Source: Nitrospirillum pindoramense (GTDB taxonomy: Bacteria; Pseudomonadota; Alphaproteobacteria; Azospirillales; Azospirillaceae). Taken from it: DNA of 64,000 bases. The stretch lies in contig NZ_VITR01000008.1 in assembly GCF_007827955.1 (NCBI RefSeq), positions 186,001-250,000 of the forward strand, read 5' to 3'. The translations under genes and the position numbers were made by a program. This document shows positions 9,771 through 18,753 of the stretch, in pieces. Below the pieces are notes generated by a model. That model ran no database searches and was not told where the DNA came from. It saw nothing but the letters and a program-made list of their open reading frames with translations. Every line of letters begins with the position of its first letter. Positions within the stretch are counted from its first letter, which is position 1.

Positions 9771-11423
9771 TCAGAGGCTTCTGAACTGCTGGGTGTAGGC
9801 GGAGGAGAACTTGCTGCCGAGCGGCGGGCCGGAGGACTGTTCCCCCATCATCCGCTGGTGGGCCTGCTCATACCGTTCCCAGCAGCGGGCCTTGTGAACC
9901 TGCGGCAGCATGGAGGCGCTGACATCGTTCTTGATGGCGTCGGGCGACAGCTGTTCCAGCACGTCGCCCACCACCGTCTTCATCCCGGCGATCAATGCGA
10001 CCTCATGGGCCTTGATATCGCGCAGGCTCTCGCGAATGGCCTCGGGCGCATCCATGAAGCCCATGACCCGCCGGCCGATCAGCACGGCGAGCGTGCCTTC
10101 CAGATTGGCGGAGAACTTCAGCGGGTTGTTCTCCTTGGCGCGCAGCAGCGTGTGCTCGATGCGGAACTCGGACTTCAGGAAGGCGCGCAGCTCCAGCAGC
10201 TCCCGCAAGCCGGCGACCGCCTCGCGCAAGGCGAGGCCCATCTTGTGCATCAGCGCGGGGGCATCGGCCGCGTCCACGGCGTCGAGGGGCAGGCCCACAC
10301 CGGCGAGGAAGGCCTCGAACAGGTCGTTGGGAATCTGTGGCGCCGACGCCTGCGGCGCGGGGCCGGATGGCGCGGGGGCTTGGGCCAGATGGGTCTGAGC
10401 CACATGGGCTTGAGCCGTCGCGGGCATGGCGGGCGTGGCCAAAGCGGCAGGCGTCATGGTGCCCAGGGGTGCCGCCGCACCCGCCGCAGGACCGCCCATC
10501 GACACCGGAGGGGCCGCCGCGGGGATCGGCGCGGACGCGACCGCATGGGGCCGCGCCGGGGCGGACGGGTTGATCGGCAGGATGGTGGCGCCGGCGCCGT
10601 TGGCCGGGGCGACCGGCATGGCATTGCCCGGCGCCGGGCCAACCGGCGAGGACAGCGGCATGCGCGCCGCGGCCTGGCCGCCGCGCGTCCCGGCGAACGC
10701 CTCCGCGATGACGGGTGCGCCGACGGCCTCCAGCTCACCCGGAATGCCGGCGCCATCGGCACCTTCAGCCTGCCAGTCCATGGGGATGACGGGGTGCTTG
10801 ACCTCCGGCGCCTCGAAATAGGCGCCGGTTCCCGAATGGGCGGCCAGCGACGGGGCCAGCGCGCCCCCGAACGGCGGCTCCACCTCCGCCTCCCCTTCCC
10901 CCAAGATATCGGTCAACTGCATCTCGCCGACGCGGTCGCCGGCCAGAACCTGGGTCAGGGAGGGTACGTAGCCGGTGCGGGCGCCGTTCAGGCCTTCCAG
11001 GCCGTATTCCATGTCCGGATCGGGTGCGGATAACCCGCCCTGGGCCAGGCCCGGATGGGCGGCCGCGCCCAGGGGATGGCCCAGCGCGGAGGACGCGGGC
11101 TGCTCACCGATCTCCAGGCGCAGGCTGCAGGGCCCCAGGTTGATGACGTCGCCGTCATTCACCGGCTGGGCGTTACCCCGACCCAGGGGCGACGAGGCGC
11201 CGCCGACGTATACGCCGTTGGTGCTGGTATCGATGACGAAATAGGTCTGCCCCCGCAGTTCTATGCGGCAGTGCTGTTTGGACAGGTGCCGCTGCGGGTC
11301 GCTGACCACCCAGTCGTTTTCCGCCCCGCGCCCTATCGTGAAACTGCCGCCATCGCAGACGCGCGTCTCACCTTCGGAAACGGAGCAGTCCCCAGCCATA
11401 ATAACCCGTAAGACAAGGGCCAT
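9771..11423 (-). CDS. tagH: T6SS FHA-domain protein (TagH/Fha type)
   Basis: The first gene of the T6SS polycistron. It encodes about 550 residues: an N-terminal FHA phosphothreonine-binding domain (about residues 10-100; GRGAENDW, SKQHCRI, DTSTNGVYV), a low-complexity Ala/Pro/Gly linker (about 230-360), and a C-terminal domain typical of T6SS FHA proteins (RIEHTLLRAKENNPLKFSA and following). It is the likely target of the kinase/phosphatase pair at the far end of the operon. I prefer the ATG at 11423, preceded by GCGAGGAACAG. An in-frame ATG at 11459 has no good ribosome site. Confidence 0.92.
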   Translation of the reverse strand: MALVLRVIMAGDCSVSEGETRVCDGGSFTIGRGAENDWVVSDPQRHLSKQHCRIELRGQTYFVIDTSTNGVYVGGASSPLGRGNAQPVNDGDVINLGPCSLRLEIGEQPASSALGHPLGAAAHPGLAQGGLSAPDPDMEYGLEGLNGARTGYVPSLTQVLAGDRVGEMQLTDILGEGEAEVEPPFGGALAPSLAAHSGTGAYFEAPEVKHPVIPMDWQAEGADGAGIPGELEAVGAPVIAEAFAGTRGGQAAARMPLSSPVGPAPGNAMPVAPANGAGATILPINPSAPARPHAVASAPIPAAAPPVSMGGPAAGAAAPLGTMTPAALATPAMPATAQAHVAQTHLAQAPAPSGPAPQASAPQIPNDLFEAFLAGVGLPLDAVDAADAPALMHKMGLALREAVAGLRELLELRAFLKSEFRIEHTLLRAKENNPLKFSANLEGTLAVLIGRRVMGFMDAPEAIRESLRDIKAHEVALIAGMKTVVGDVLEQLSPDAIKNDVSASMLPQVHKARCWERYEQAHQRMMGEQSSGPPLGSKFSSAYTQQFRSL

Positions 11424-12385
11424 CTGTTCCTCGCTGAGCAAGGACGACGTTGTCGACATCCCCGAGAGGCCGACAATGCGTCCAATCTTTTAACGATAAA
11501 TTTACCAAGCAATGCACGCTGATATAATTCGGAAGATAGTTCCGTCGAGCCCCCAGAAACGGCTCTCGGCGGCTTATGCATATAGAGGTAGATATAGGCT
11601 TCGCCCGCATGAAACCCCAATCATAGGGCATAGCTTCAAAGTATATTTTGAACGGTATTTTAATCGATATTGTTCAATGCAACCCCCGGAATCACTTGAA
11701 TAAATTATAGATTCCCAGCGAAGAAGGCGGCGTTCTATGACGACTGGGCGGAACGGCATATATAGCGGGATGGCAACGGCATATGACCCCCACCGCAGCC
11801 CATAACGGCGGCCTTTGGAACCAGCTTCCCATCCTTTGGTCCAGTCCAATAACGCGTTAATACGAAGGTGCCATTTGCCGGCAAAGGCGCGGAAATCCTC
11901 AGTTTTTATTGGATTTTTCGGGGCGATAACGCTCCGTTCACCATGGCGCCTTCCGCCATCAGGATAAGCGGGCCTGTTCCCGATAAGTCGGAAGGACATA
12001 GTCATTCGTAGGGGATGACTACCTTGATATTGAGCTCATACCGAAGATGAAACGCCAAATTCTCCAGTAACGATCGGTTTTCCAAGCTGGATCACACGGC
12101 CCCGCCGCCCCGTTCATCCACGATTAAAGTATTAAATGCGTCACTTTCTTGCCGGATTCATGACGGCATAGGTCGAAGGCCGGTTTGGCAGACCCTTGAC
12201 GTCCCGCTGCCGGCCCATAGCTTTCTGTCGCGGCATGACGTCGGAAATTGCCGATGGGTTTTAAAAGCGCGGCGTGTGAACCGCCGGTTAACTGACAGCA
12301 AGGGTAGAAAGCGGCGCCCCGCCTCGCGGGGCCATACCGGGATTGAAGCGTTCGGCGGCCCCGTCGCCGGGCACATGAGGAACGG
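11424..12385. other. Long AT-richer divergent intergenic region
   Basis: About 960 bp separate the minus-strand T6SS operon from the plus-strand vgrG island. Base composition is visibly lower in GC than the flanks, especially 11480-11720 and 12000-12150. It must hold the promoters for both directions. I looked for a sigma-54 -24/-12 element and found only a weak resemblance (TTGGCA then TTGAC near 12183) without the required GC at -12. A 143-codon frame on the minus strand (11574-12005) has no ribosome site and no recognisable family, so I do not call it a gene. Confidence 0.5.
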
Positions 12386-13915
12386 ATGGACGGTTACACG
12401 CAAGCGGAACGGCTATTGGGGATCGAGAGCCCCTTGGGTCCGGACCAGCTTTTGCTGGAGGCGCTGGAAGGGCGTGAGGGCATATCGGTGCCCTTCGAGT
12501 TCCGGGCGACCGTGCGCGCCCTGGACGACAACATCGACCCGGCCGCCCTGCTGGCGCAGAGCGTGGACCTGAAGCTGCGCGTGGACGACGGCGTCTATCG
12601 CGTCTTCAACGGCGTCGTCGCCTCCCTCACCGGGGGCAACGCCGCCTCGCGCGGGCAGCGCCACTACACCCTGCGGGTCGTTCCCCGCCTGTGGTTCCTC
12701 ACCCGCACCAGCGACTGCCGCATCTTCCAGAACAAGACCACGCTCGACATCCTGGAGACCATCTTCGGCGAGCTGGGCGTCACCCACTACGACTTCTCCG
12801 GCGTCAGCGCCCCGCCGCCGCGCGAGTATTGCGTGCAGTACCGCGAAACCGACCTGGCCTTCGTCTCCCGCCTCCTGGAGGAGGACGGGCTCTACTACTT
12901 CTTCCGCCATGAGGCGGGAAAGCACACCCTGGTCCTGGGATCCCAGACCTCCGCCTACCAGACGGGCGAGGAGGCGCTCATCCCCTTCAGCGCCACCTCC
13001 TCCCGCTCCAACCACATCAACACCTGGAACCGCGACCATGCCTACCAGGCCAGTGCCTGGGCCATGTCCGACTACAACTTCCAGACCAGCAAGCTGGACC
13101 TGAAGCAGACCATCCCCACCGTCTCAACCTACGCCCAGGACCCCCAGCACGAGTATTTCGACTATCCCGGACTGCACGGCACCGCCGGCGATGGCGAGCG
13201 CCGCGCCAAGCTGGCCATGCAGGCCGAGGAGGTCGAGCGTGAGACCATCCGTGGCGCCAGCGACTGCCGCTCCCTCGCCCCCTGCGGCCGCTTCCAGCTC
13301 ACCGACCATCCCGTCATGGCGGAGAACGGCGCCTATGTCGTCCTCAGCGTCAGCCACAGCGCCAGCGACCTGAGCTACGAGGGTGGCGGCGCCAGCCATT
13401 CCGGCTACGCCAACCACTTCACCTGCATGCCGGCCGCCACCCCCTTCGTCCCCCAGCACACCACCCTGCGCCCCACCATCCCCGGCATGCAGACCGCCGT
13501 CGTCGTCGGGCCCAAGGGCCAGGAGATCTACACCGACAAGTACGGCCGCGTGAAAGTCCAGTTCTTCTGGGACCGCCGCGGCCAGTCCAACGAGGCCAGT
13601 TCCTGCTGGGTCCGTGTCGCCCAGGGGTGGGCCGGCCGCGGCTTCGGCGCCCAGACCATCCCCCGCATCGGCATGGAGGTCGTCGTCGCCTTCATGGAGG
13701 GCAACCCAGACCGCCCCGTCATCCTCGGCTCCGTCCCCAATTCCGAAACCACCGCCCCCTTGGGCCTGCCCGCACAGCAGACCCAGACCACATTCCGCAC
13801 CGCCAGCAGCCCCGGCGGCGGAGGCTTCAACCTCTTCACCCTGGAGGACAAGGCTGGATCAGAAGAGATCGCCTTCCACTCCCAAAAAGACCTCTCCATG
13901 GTCGTCCAGAACAAC
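12386..13915 (+). repeat. 1530-bp vgrG repeat, copy 1
   Basis: From the ATG of vgrG to base 13915 this segment matches 16980-18509 over the same length with no gap. By eye I count about 11 mismatches, only one of which clearly changes the protein (Tyr to His in HEYFDY). Identity begins exactly at the start codon and ends abruptly in codon 510. Confidence 0.93.
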
Positions 13916-14803
13916 GCCTTCGAGACGGTGACCAAGGCGTCGGTGCGCCAGGCGAAGGAATTGCTGGCTTTCAAGGTCGGCAACAGCTCCATCCAGTTCA
14001 CGCCGGACAGCATCATCCTGTCCAGCAACGGCAGCACCGCCGTGCTGGACAAGGACGGCATCCGCTATCACGGCGGCAAGATCTGGCTGAACATGAAGGA
14101 GCAGGCGAAGGCTGAGGCCAAGAAGGAGGAGCATAAGGTTTCCGCCGAGGCCGCGGTGGCCAACACCCCCAATGCCAAGGTGCTCTATGCTGGGGCGTCC
14201 GCATCGGGCAGCAGTTCGTCCAACGGCATGACTGGCGAGGCCAAGGCCGAGATAGGCATGGCTAATATCGGCGGCGAGGCCCAGGGCAAGTATGGCGCCA
14301 TCGGCGGCCGCATGCAGGTAGCGACCGCCGGAGCGGAAGCCAAAGGCGGCATCACCTCCGACGGATTCGGCGGACAGCTTAAGGCGGAAGCGGCGCTGGC
14401 CTCCTTCTCCGCCAGCGGCTCCCTAGGCTCCGACCCCAAAAATCCCTATGAAAAGTTGGAGCTGGAGCACAAGCAGTTCTCGGCGGAGGCCAAGGGCGAC
14501 GTGTTATTCGGTAACGACGGCACGCGTGAAGGCTTCGCGTTACAGGGCAAGGCCAGCGCCTCCGTGTTAAGTGGCGGCGCCACCAACACCATCAACATCC
14601 CCATCACCCCAACCAAGACTCTGACTATCAAAACAGCGGTTAGCGGCGACCTAGCGTCAGCCGGGGCTGGGGCTGGCATTTGGGGATACAAGGATCTGGC
14701 CGAGAATCGGGTCCACGTCGGTCTCTTCGGCGAATTTGAAGTACTAGCTGGCGGCGAAGGTAACGTCGACATTAGTTATGGCGACAAGCTCAAAGGGCCC
14801 TGA
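12386..14803 (+). CDS. vgrG: VgrG spike protein with C-terminal extension
   Basis: T6SS spike subunit of 805 residues. The first roughly 500 residues are the gp27/gp5 core (LGIESPLGPDQ near the start, then the gp5 OB-fold segment around KYGRVKVQFFWD). The first 510 codons are almost identical to the second vgrG at 16980. After residue 510 the two part. This copy runs on through the beta-helix (SNGSTAVLDKDGI) and then carries about 230 residues rich in Ala, Gly and Ser with loose repeats (KAEAAL, GKASASV). That tail could be an effector domain or a cargo adaptor; no catalytic motif is visible. The frame stays open to 14803, and the next frame begins almost at once. Confidence 0.95.
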   Translation: MDGYTQAERLLGIESPLGPDQLLLEALEGREGISVPFEFRATVRALDDNIDPAALLAQSVDLKLRVDDGVYRVFNGVVASLTGGNAASRGQRHYTLRVVPRLWFLTRTSDCRIFQNKTTLDILETIFGELGVTHYDFSGVSAPPPREYCVQYRETDLAFVSRLLEEDGLYYFFRHEAGKHTLVLGSQTSAYQTGEEALIPFSATSSRSNHINTWNRDHAYQASAWAMSDYNFQTSKLDLKQTIPTVSTYAQDPQHEYFDYPGLHGTAGDGERRAKLAMQAEEVERETIRGASDCRSLAPCGRFQLTDHPVMAENGAYVVLSVSHSASDLSYEGGGASHSGYANHFTCMPAATPFVPQHTTLRPTIPGMQTAVVVGPKGQEIYTDKYGRVKVQFFWDRRGQSNEASSCWVRVAQGWAGRGFGAQTIPRIGMEVVVAFMEGNPDRPVILGSVPNSETTAPLGLPAQQTQTTFRTASSPGGGGFNLFTLEDKAGSEEIAFHSQKDLSMVVQNNAFETVTKASVRQAKELLAFKVGNSSIQFTPDSIILSSNGSTAVLDKDGIRYHGGKIWLNMKEQAKAEAKKEEHKVSAEAAVANTPNAKVLYAGASASGSSSSNGMTGEAKAEIGMANIGGEAQGKYGAIGGRMQVATAGAEAKGGITSDGFGGQLKAEAALASFSASGSLGSDPKNPYEKLELEHKQFSAEAKGDVLFGNDGTREGFALQGKASASVLSGGATNTINIPITPTKTLTIKTAVSGDLASAGAGAGIWGYKDLAENRVHVGLFGEFEVLAGGEGNVDISYGDKLKGP

Positions 14804-14914
14804 CGCATGATTAACCCCGCCCGTACTGTAATCAGCGTTCGGATGATCAGTGGTCGTTTGAAGGCAAAATTACTCAGATTTAATGCGGTTAATTATTTTC
14901 CAGGATTATCACGG

Positions 14915-16018
14915 ATGCACAAAATATCATGCAGACCACCTGGATTGATGACCGTCTTGTCAGTCACTTTATCCGTAACGTTTTCCGCAGTCGCAGGTGC
15001 GAAAATGGACCTCAAGTCCCAGCCAGTTTTATCCGAAGCGGAACTCAGGGCCACTTATGGGCAGGTGGACGTCACCAAGCCTCGCCACCCAGCATTCGAT
15101 TTTAGCATTCTGCGCCCCAGAGGGACGGAACAGTACGATTTGCCGGATGCCGAACCTACACCGTCCGACAACCTTGCCCAGCTAGCCTTGTTTGGCAAGA
15201 CAGGCGAGAACTACGCCATTGAGGTCGACGTCATCCTGCTGCCACGGGAGATGAGTGCCGCCGGTTGGCTGGCCGCCTGGTTGGAAGGCAACGGCTACCA
15301 GGTATTAGACAAGCGCTTGACCAAGACGCCAGCGGGCGATTTGGCGGAGGTGATGGCAACGCGCACCATCAACGGCATCGACTTCGTCTACCGCATGAAG
15401 ACCTATAAGGACGGCCCGTATATTTTTCTCGTCCAAGGCCGCGCGCCCATGGTTGCCTACGCTCAGCATGCGGGTGAGATTGGCATCGCCGTCAACCGCT
15501 TCGCCTTGACTCATCCTACCGGGGCCATCGCGGCCGAGCCTCTAACCAGCTATGACATGCCGCATCCACGACCAGCGCGTTTCAAGATGCCGGCCTCCTG
15601 GATCATGTCACCGGATCCGGTGATGCCGCCGAATGGCACCTCCCTGCGCTTCAAGGCGGAGGAGCCGTCGCTGCACCACGTTTACGGTAATATGGTGGCG
15701 GTGACTCTGCCGCTGTCCAGTGCCCGGACGGCGGACGAAGTGGAAACGACCTACCTAGCCGCTCTGCATGCCAAGGGCGTTACAATGGACAGTACCAAGC
15801 TCATTCACATGTCTGGAGCCCGAGACGCCTGGATGGCTGAGCGAGCGGCGTCCCTCAATGGTGGCCCTATGCACATCTCGACCCGTGTCCACAGAGGGGG
15901 AGAGGGCTGGGTCTTCTTTGGGATGTTAATGTCCGATCCCAACGTCAAGTTACTGGCGCTGCAAGCCAGTGCCCAACGGGCCCTGGAAATCGCGGAAGAA
16001 AGCTTCCGTTGGAACTAA
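14915..16018 (+). CDS. Exported protein of unknown function downstream of VgrG, candidate immunity or accessory protein
   Basis: About 367 residues starting with a signal peptide (hydrophobic LMTVLSVTLSVTFSAVAGA), so probably periplasmic. The mature part seems to hold two similar alpha/beta halves, each opening with a short F-x-(I/M) strand and a Pro-rich turn and ending in a helix of the type ALEIAEESF. This recalls the PsbP/DcrB fold, but the match is weak and not relied on. The frame is open from an ATG at 14807, four bases after vgrG. I prefer the ATG at 14915 because it gives a proper signal peptide and has CAGGA upstream. Position directly behind an extended VgrG and predicted periplasmic location suggest it protects against, or helps deliver, the VgrG tail. 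I do not recognise the family. Confidence 0.7.
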   Translation: MHKISCRPPGLMTVLSVTLSVTFSAVAGAKMDLKSQPVLSEAELRATYGQVDVTKPRHPAFDFSILRPRGTEQYDLPDAEPTPSDNLAQLALFGKTGENYAIEVDVILLPREMSAAGWLAAWLEGNGYQVLDKRLTKTPAGDLAEVMATRTINGIDFVYRMKTYKDGPYIFLVQGRAPMVAYAQHAGEIGIAVNRFALTHPTGAIAAEPLTSYDMPHPRPARFKMPASWIMSPDPVMPPNGTSLRFKAEEPSLHHVYGNMVAVTLPLSSARTADEVETTYLAALHAKGVTMDSTKLIHMSGARDAWMAERAASLNGGPMHISTRVHRGGEGWVFFGMLMSDPNVKLLALQASAQRALEIAEESFRWN

Positions 16019-16065
16019 GCATCGTGCCAACCGGCCTCTCCCAAGCTCCCGCGGACGACAAGACC

Positions 16066-16479
16066 ATGGATACATTGATTTCCATGATTTCAAACCTGGG
16101 TCACACTGCGCGATTGCCGCGCAGCCGGGTGTTTGTATCCGTCATCGCCGTGTCGGTTATTGGATTCATTATCTCCTATACGCTTTGGTTCCAAGTCACG
16201 GATGGAATTAGCAAGGAGTACGACGAGGTCGGCCCCTCGAAGTACGTGCTGGTCCCCTTCATGGCTTTTATGGTCCTAGCATTCTTATACAGCGCTACGG
16301 CAATGGTTTTCAGAACCGTCTTTCACACCAACGGTCTGAGGATCGTACGGAACGTGCGGCAACAAGGGATACCAACCGCGCGCCTGGAAGCCATTTCCCA
16401 GTCAGAATTCTCCGATGGCTGTACTGTCCTTGCCTGGCTCGCCTACCTAGTCGGTATTTATATGCTGTGGGTGGGCTAA
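16066..16479 (+). CDS. Small membrane protein of unknown function
   Basis: About 137 residues with three predicted membrane helices (VFVSVIAVSVIGFIISYTLW, YVLVPFMAFMVLAFLYSAT, and a C-terminal segment ending GIYMLWVG). The frame also opens at an ATG at 16009 inside the end of the previous gene. I used 16066 because the leader then begins close to the first helix, but the start is not settled. It lies between two vgrG genes, where immunity proteins to membrane-active effectors are often found. No family recognised. Confidence 0.6.
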   Translation: MDTLISMISNLGHTARLPRSRVFVSVIAVSVIGFIISYTLWFQVTDGISKEYDEVGPSKYVLVPFMAFMVLAFLYSATAMVFRTVFHTNGLRIVRNVRQQGIPTARLEAISQSEFSDGCTVLAWLAYLVGIYMLWVG

Positions 16480-16483
16480 CACC

Positions 16484-16972
16484 ATGGCAGCCCACTTGCA
16501 CACCAAGCCCTTCCGTTCGCCCACCCCGCCGCCAACCCTGGGCCTGCTGGCCTCCCTGGCCGCGCGCCTGCCGGACCGGGAGCGGACGCCCAAGGCGTTC
16601 CTGGGGCTGTTCGGGTTGCTGGGCGTCTGCCTGGCCCTGTTGGCCCTGGGTGGCAAGTCCATGTCCATGGTGCTGGCGGCCCCCCTGCTGGCCGCCGCAG
16701 GTGTCGCGGCGCTGTCGCTGTTCTTCATGGTCGGCCTGCTGCAGTGGCGCTCGACCATCAAGGCCTGGATGGCCAGAACCGGGGGAACCGGCGAGTTCCC
16801 CGGCCTGTGGCGCCTGTTCCTGGCGCCTTACCGCAAGGCCGATGTGGACTACATGGCGGCGACCGATCGCCTGCCCGAATTAATGGCCTTTTCCATGATC
16901 ATGATCATCGCGTCCGGCCTGGTCATCGCCGCCCTCCTCGGCGTTCCCCCGGCCGGCGCCCAGGTTTTGTGA
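16484..16972 (+). CDS. Small membrane protein between the vgrG genes
   Basis: 162 residues, GC-rich like the host genes, with three hydrophobic helices (FLGLFGLLGVCLALLALGG; a longer one at about 62-90; and AFSMIMIIASGLVIAALLG near the C-terminus). It starts 4 bases after the previous stop and ends 7 bases before the second vgrG, so the three genes probably share a transcript. Function unknown. It could be an immunity protein or a membrane partner of effector delivery. Confidence 0.6.
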   Translation: MAAHLHTKPFRSPTPPPTLGLLASLAARLPDRERTPKAFLGLFGLLGVCLALLALGGKSMSMVLAAPLLAAAGVAALSLFFMVGLLQWRSTIKAWMARTGGTGEFPGLWRLFLAPYRKADVDYMAATDRLPELMAFSMIMIIASGLVIAALLGVPPAGAQVL

Positions 16973-16979
16973 GGCTTCC

Positions 16980-18509
16980 ATGGACGGTTACACGCAAGCG
17001 GAACGGCTATTGGGGATCGAGAGCCCCTTGGGTCCGGACCAGCTTTTGCTGGAGGCGCTGGAAGGGCGGGAGGGCATATCGGTGCCCTTCGAGTTCCGGG
17101 CGACCGTGCGCGCCCTGGACGACAACATCGACCCGGCCGCCCTGCTGGCGCAGAGCGTGGACCTGAAGCTGCGCGTGGACGACGGCGTCTATCGCGTCTT
17201 CAACGGCGTCGTCGCCTCCCTCACCGGGGGCAACGCCGCCTCGCGCGGGCAGCGCCACTACACCCTGCGGGTCGTTCCCCGCCTGTGGTTCCTCACCCGC
17301 ACCAGCGACTGCCGCATCTTCCAGAACAAGACCACGCTCGACATCCTGGAGACCATCTTCGGCGAGCTGGGCGTCACCCACTACGACTTCTCCGGCGTCA
17401 GCGCCCCGCCGCCGCGCGAGTATTGCGTGCAGTACCGCGAAACCGACCTGGCCTTCGTCTCCCGCCTTCTGGAGGAGGACGGGCTCTACTACTTCTTCCG
17501 CCATGAGGCGGGAAAGCACACCCTGGTCCTGGGTTCCCAGACCTCCGCCTACCAGACGGGCGAGGAGGCGCTCATCCCCTTCAGCGCCACCTCCTCCCGC
17601 TCCAACCACATCAACACCTGGAACCGCGACCATGCCTACCAGGCCAGTGCCTGGGCCATGTCCGACTACAACTTCCAGACCAGCAAGCTGGACCTGAAGC
17701 AGACCATCCCCACCGTCTCAACCTACGCCCAGGACCCCCAGCACGAGCATTTCGACTATCCCGGACTGCACGGCACCGCCGGCGATGGCGAGCGCCGCGC
17801 CAAGCTGGCCATGCAGGCCGAGGAGGTCGAGCGTGAGACCATCCGTGGCGCCAGCGACTGCCGCTCCCTCGCCCCCTGCGGCCGCTTCCAGCTCACCGAC
17901 CATCCCGTCATGGCGGAGAACGGCGCCTATGTCGTCCTCAGCGTCAGCCACAGCGCCAGCGACCTCAGCTACGAAGGCGGCGGCGCCAGCCATTCCGGCT
18001 ACGCCAACCACTTCACCTGCATGCCGGCCGCCACCCCCTTCGTCCCCCAGCACACCACCCTGCGCCCCACCATCCCCGGCATGCAGACCGCCGTCGTCGT
18101 CGGGCCCAAGGGCCAGGAGATCTACACCGACAAGTACGGCCGCGTGAAAGTCCAGTTCTTCTGGGACCGCCGCGGCCAGTCCAACGAGGCCAGTTCCTGC
18201 TGGGTCCGCGTCGCCCAGGGATGGGCCGGCCGCGGCTTCGGCGCCCAGACCATCCCCCGCATCGGCATGGAGGTCGTCGTCGCCTTCATGGAGGGCAACC
18301 CAGACCGCCCCGTCATCCTGGGCTCCGTCCCCAATTCCGAAACCACCGCCCCCTTGGGCCTGCCCGCACAGCAGACCCAGACCACCTTCCGCACCGCCAG
18401 CAGCCCCGGCGGCGGAGGCTTCAACCTCTTCACCCTGGAGGACAAGGCTGGATCAGAAGAGATCGCCTTCCACTCCCAAAAAGACCTCTCCATGGTCGTC
18501 CAGAACAAC
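16980..18509 (+). repeat. 1530-bp vgrG repeat, copy 2
   Basis: Partner of the block at 12386-13915: same length, about 11 mismatches by eye, with identity starting exactly at the ATG. The sequences upstream of the two start codons are unrelated, which argues for gene conversion or selection on the core rather than a simple recent tandem duplication of the whole locus. Confidence 0.93.
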
Positions 18510-18698
18510 ATGTTCGAAACCGTCGGCAAGGCGATGGTGAACGTCGCCGGGGAGATGGTGGTGCTGCAGGTGGGCAAGAGCGCCCTGCAGATGACCACCG
18601 ACCACATCGTTCTCATGAGCAACGGCAGCACCGTGGTGCTGGACAAGGACGGCATCAGCCAGGACGGCCAGAAAATCTGGCTGAATTGCAGCAGTTGA
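16980..18698 (+). CDS. vgrG: VgrG spike protein, short form
   Basis: Second T6SS spike protein, 572 residues, which is the core gp27/gp5 length without an effector tail. Residues 1-510 are almost identical to the first vgrG. The last 62 residues differ and end the beta-helix with LDKDGISQDGQKIW. A GAGG just before the ATG can serve as ribosome site. The genes downstream (low-complexity protein, Eag chaperone, PAAR-Rhs) suggest this spike carries the Rhs effector. Confidence 0.95.
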   Translation: MDGYTQAERLLGIESPLGPDQLLLEALEGREGISVPFEFRATVRALDDNIDPAALLAQSVDLKLRVDDGVYRVFNGVVASLTGGNAASRGQRHYTLRVVPRLWFLTRTSDCRIFQNKTTLDILETIFGELGVTHYDFSGVSAPPPREYCVQYRETDLAFVSRLLEEDGLYYFFRHEAGKHTLVLGSQTSAYQTGEEALIPFSATSSRSNHINTWNRDHAYQASAWAMSDYNFQTSKLDLKQTIPTVSTYAQDPQHEHFDYPGLHGTAGDGERRAKLAMQAEEVERETIRGASDCRSLAPCGRFQLTDHPVMAENGAYVVLSVSHSASDLSYEGGGASHSGYANHFTCMPAATPFVPQHTTLRPTIPGMQTAVVVGPKGQEIYTDKYGRVKVQFFWDRRGQSNEASSCWVRVAQGWAGRGFGAQTIPRIGMEVVVAFMEGNPDRPVILGSVPNSETTAPLGLPAQQTQTTFRTASSPGGGGFNLFTLEDKAGSEEIAFHSQKDLSMVVQNNMFETVGKAMVNVAGEMVVLQVGKSALQMTTDHIVLMSNGSTVVLDKDGISQDGQKIWLNCSS

Positions 18699-18753
18699 CG
18701 CCACCAGCCCCAACCCTAGTTCCCATTAGCTTCATTTCCCGGGAGATTTCCGG

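Noticed and set aside
8871-11033. 720-codon plus-strand frame opposite tssJ and tagH
   Set aside because: Low-complexity shadow. TssJ lipobox and FHA motifs on the minus strand settle the coding strand.
11574-12005. 143-codon minus-strand frame in the long intergenic region
   Set aside because: No ribosome binding site, no recognisable family and composition unlike the host. I first suspected a transposase remnant, but no transposase motif or terminal inverted repeat was found.
12183-12198. Possible sigma-54 promoter (TTGGCA ... TTGAC)
   Set aside because: The -12 GC is absent (AC instead), so it fails the key requirement of sigma-54 sites.
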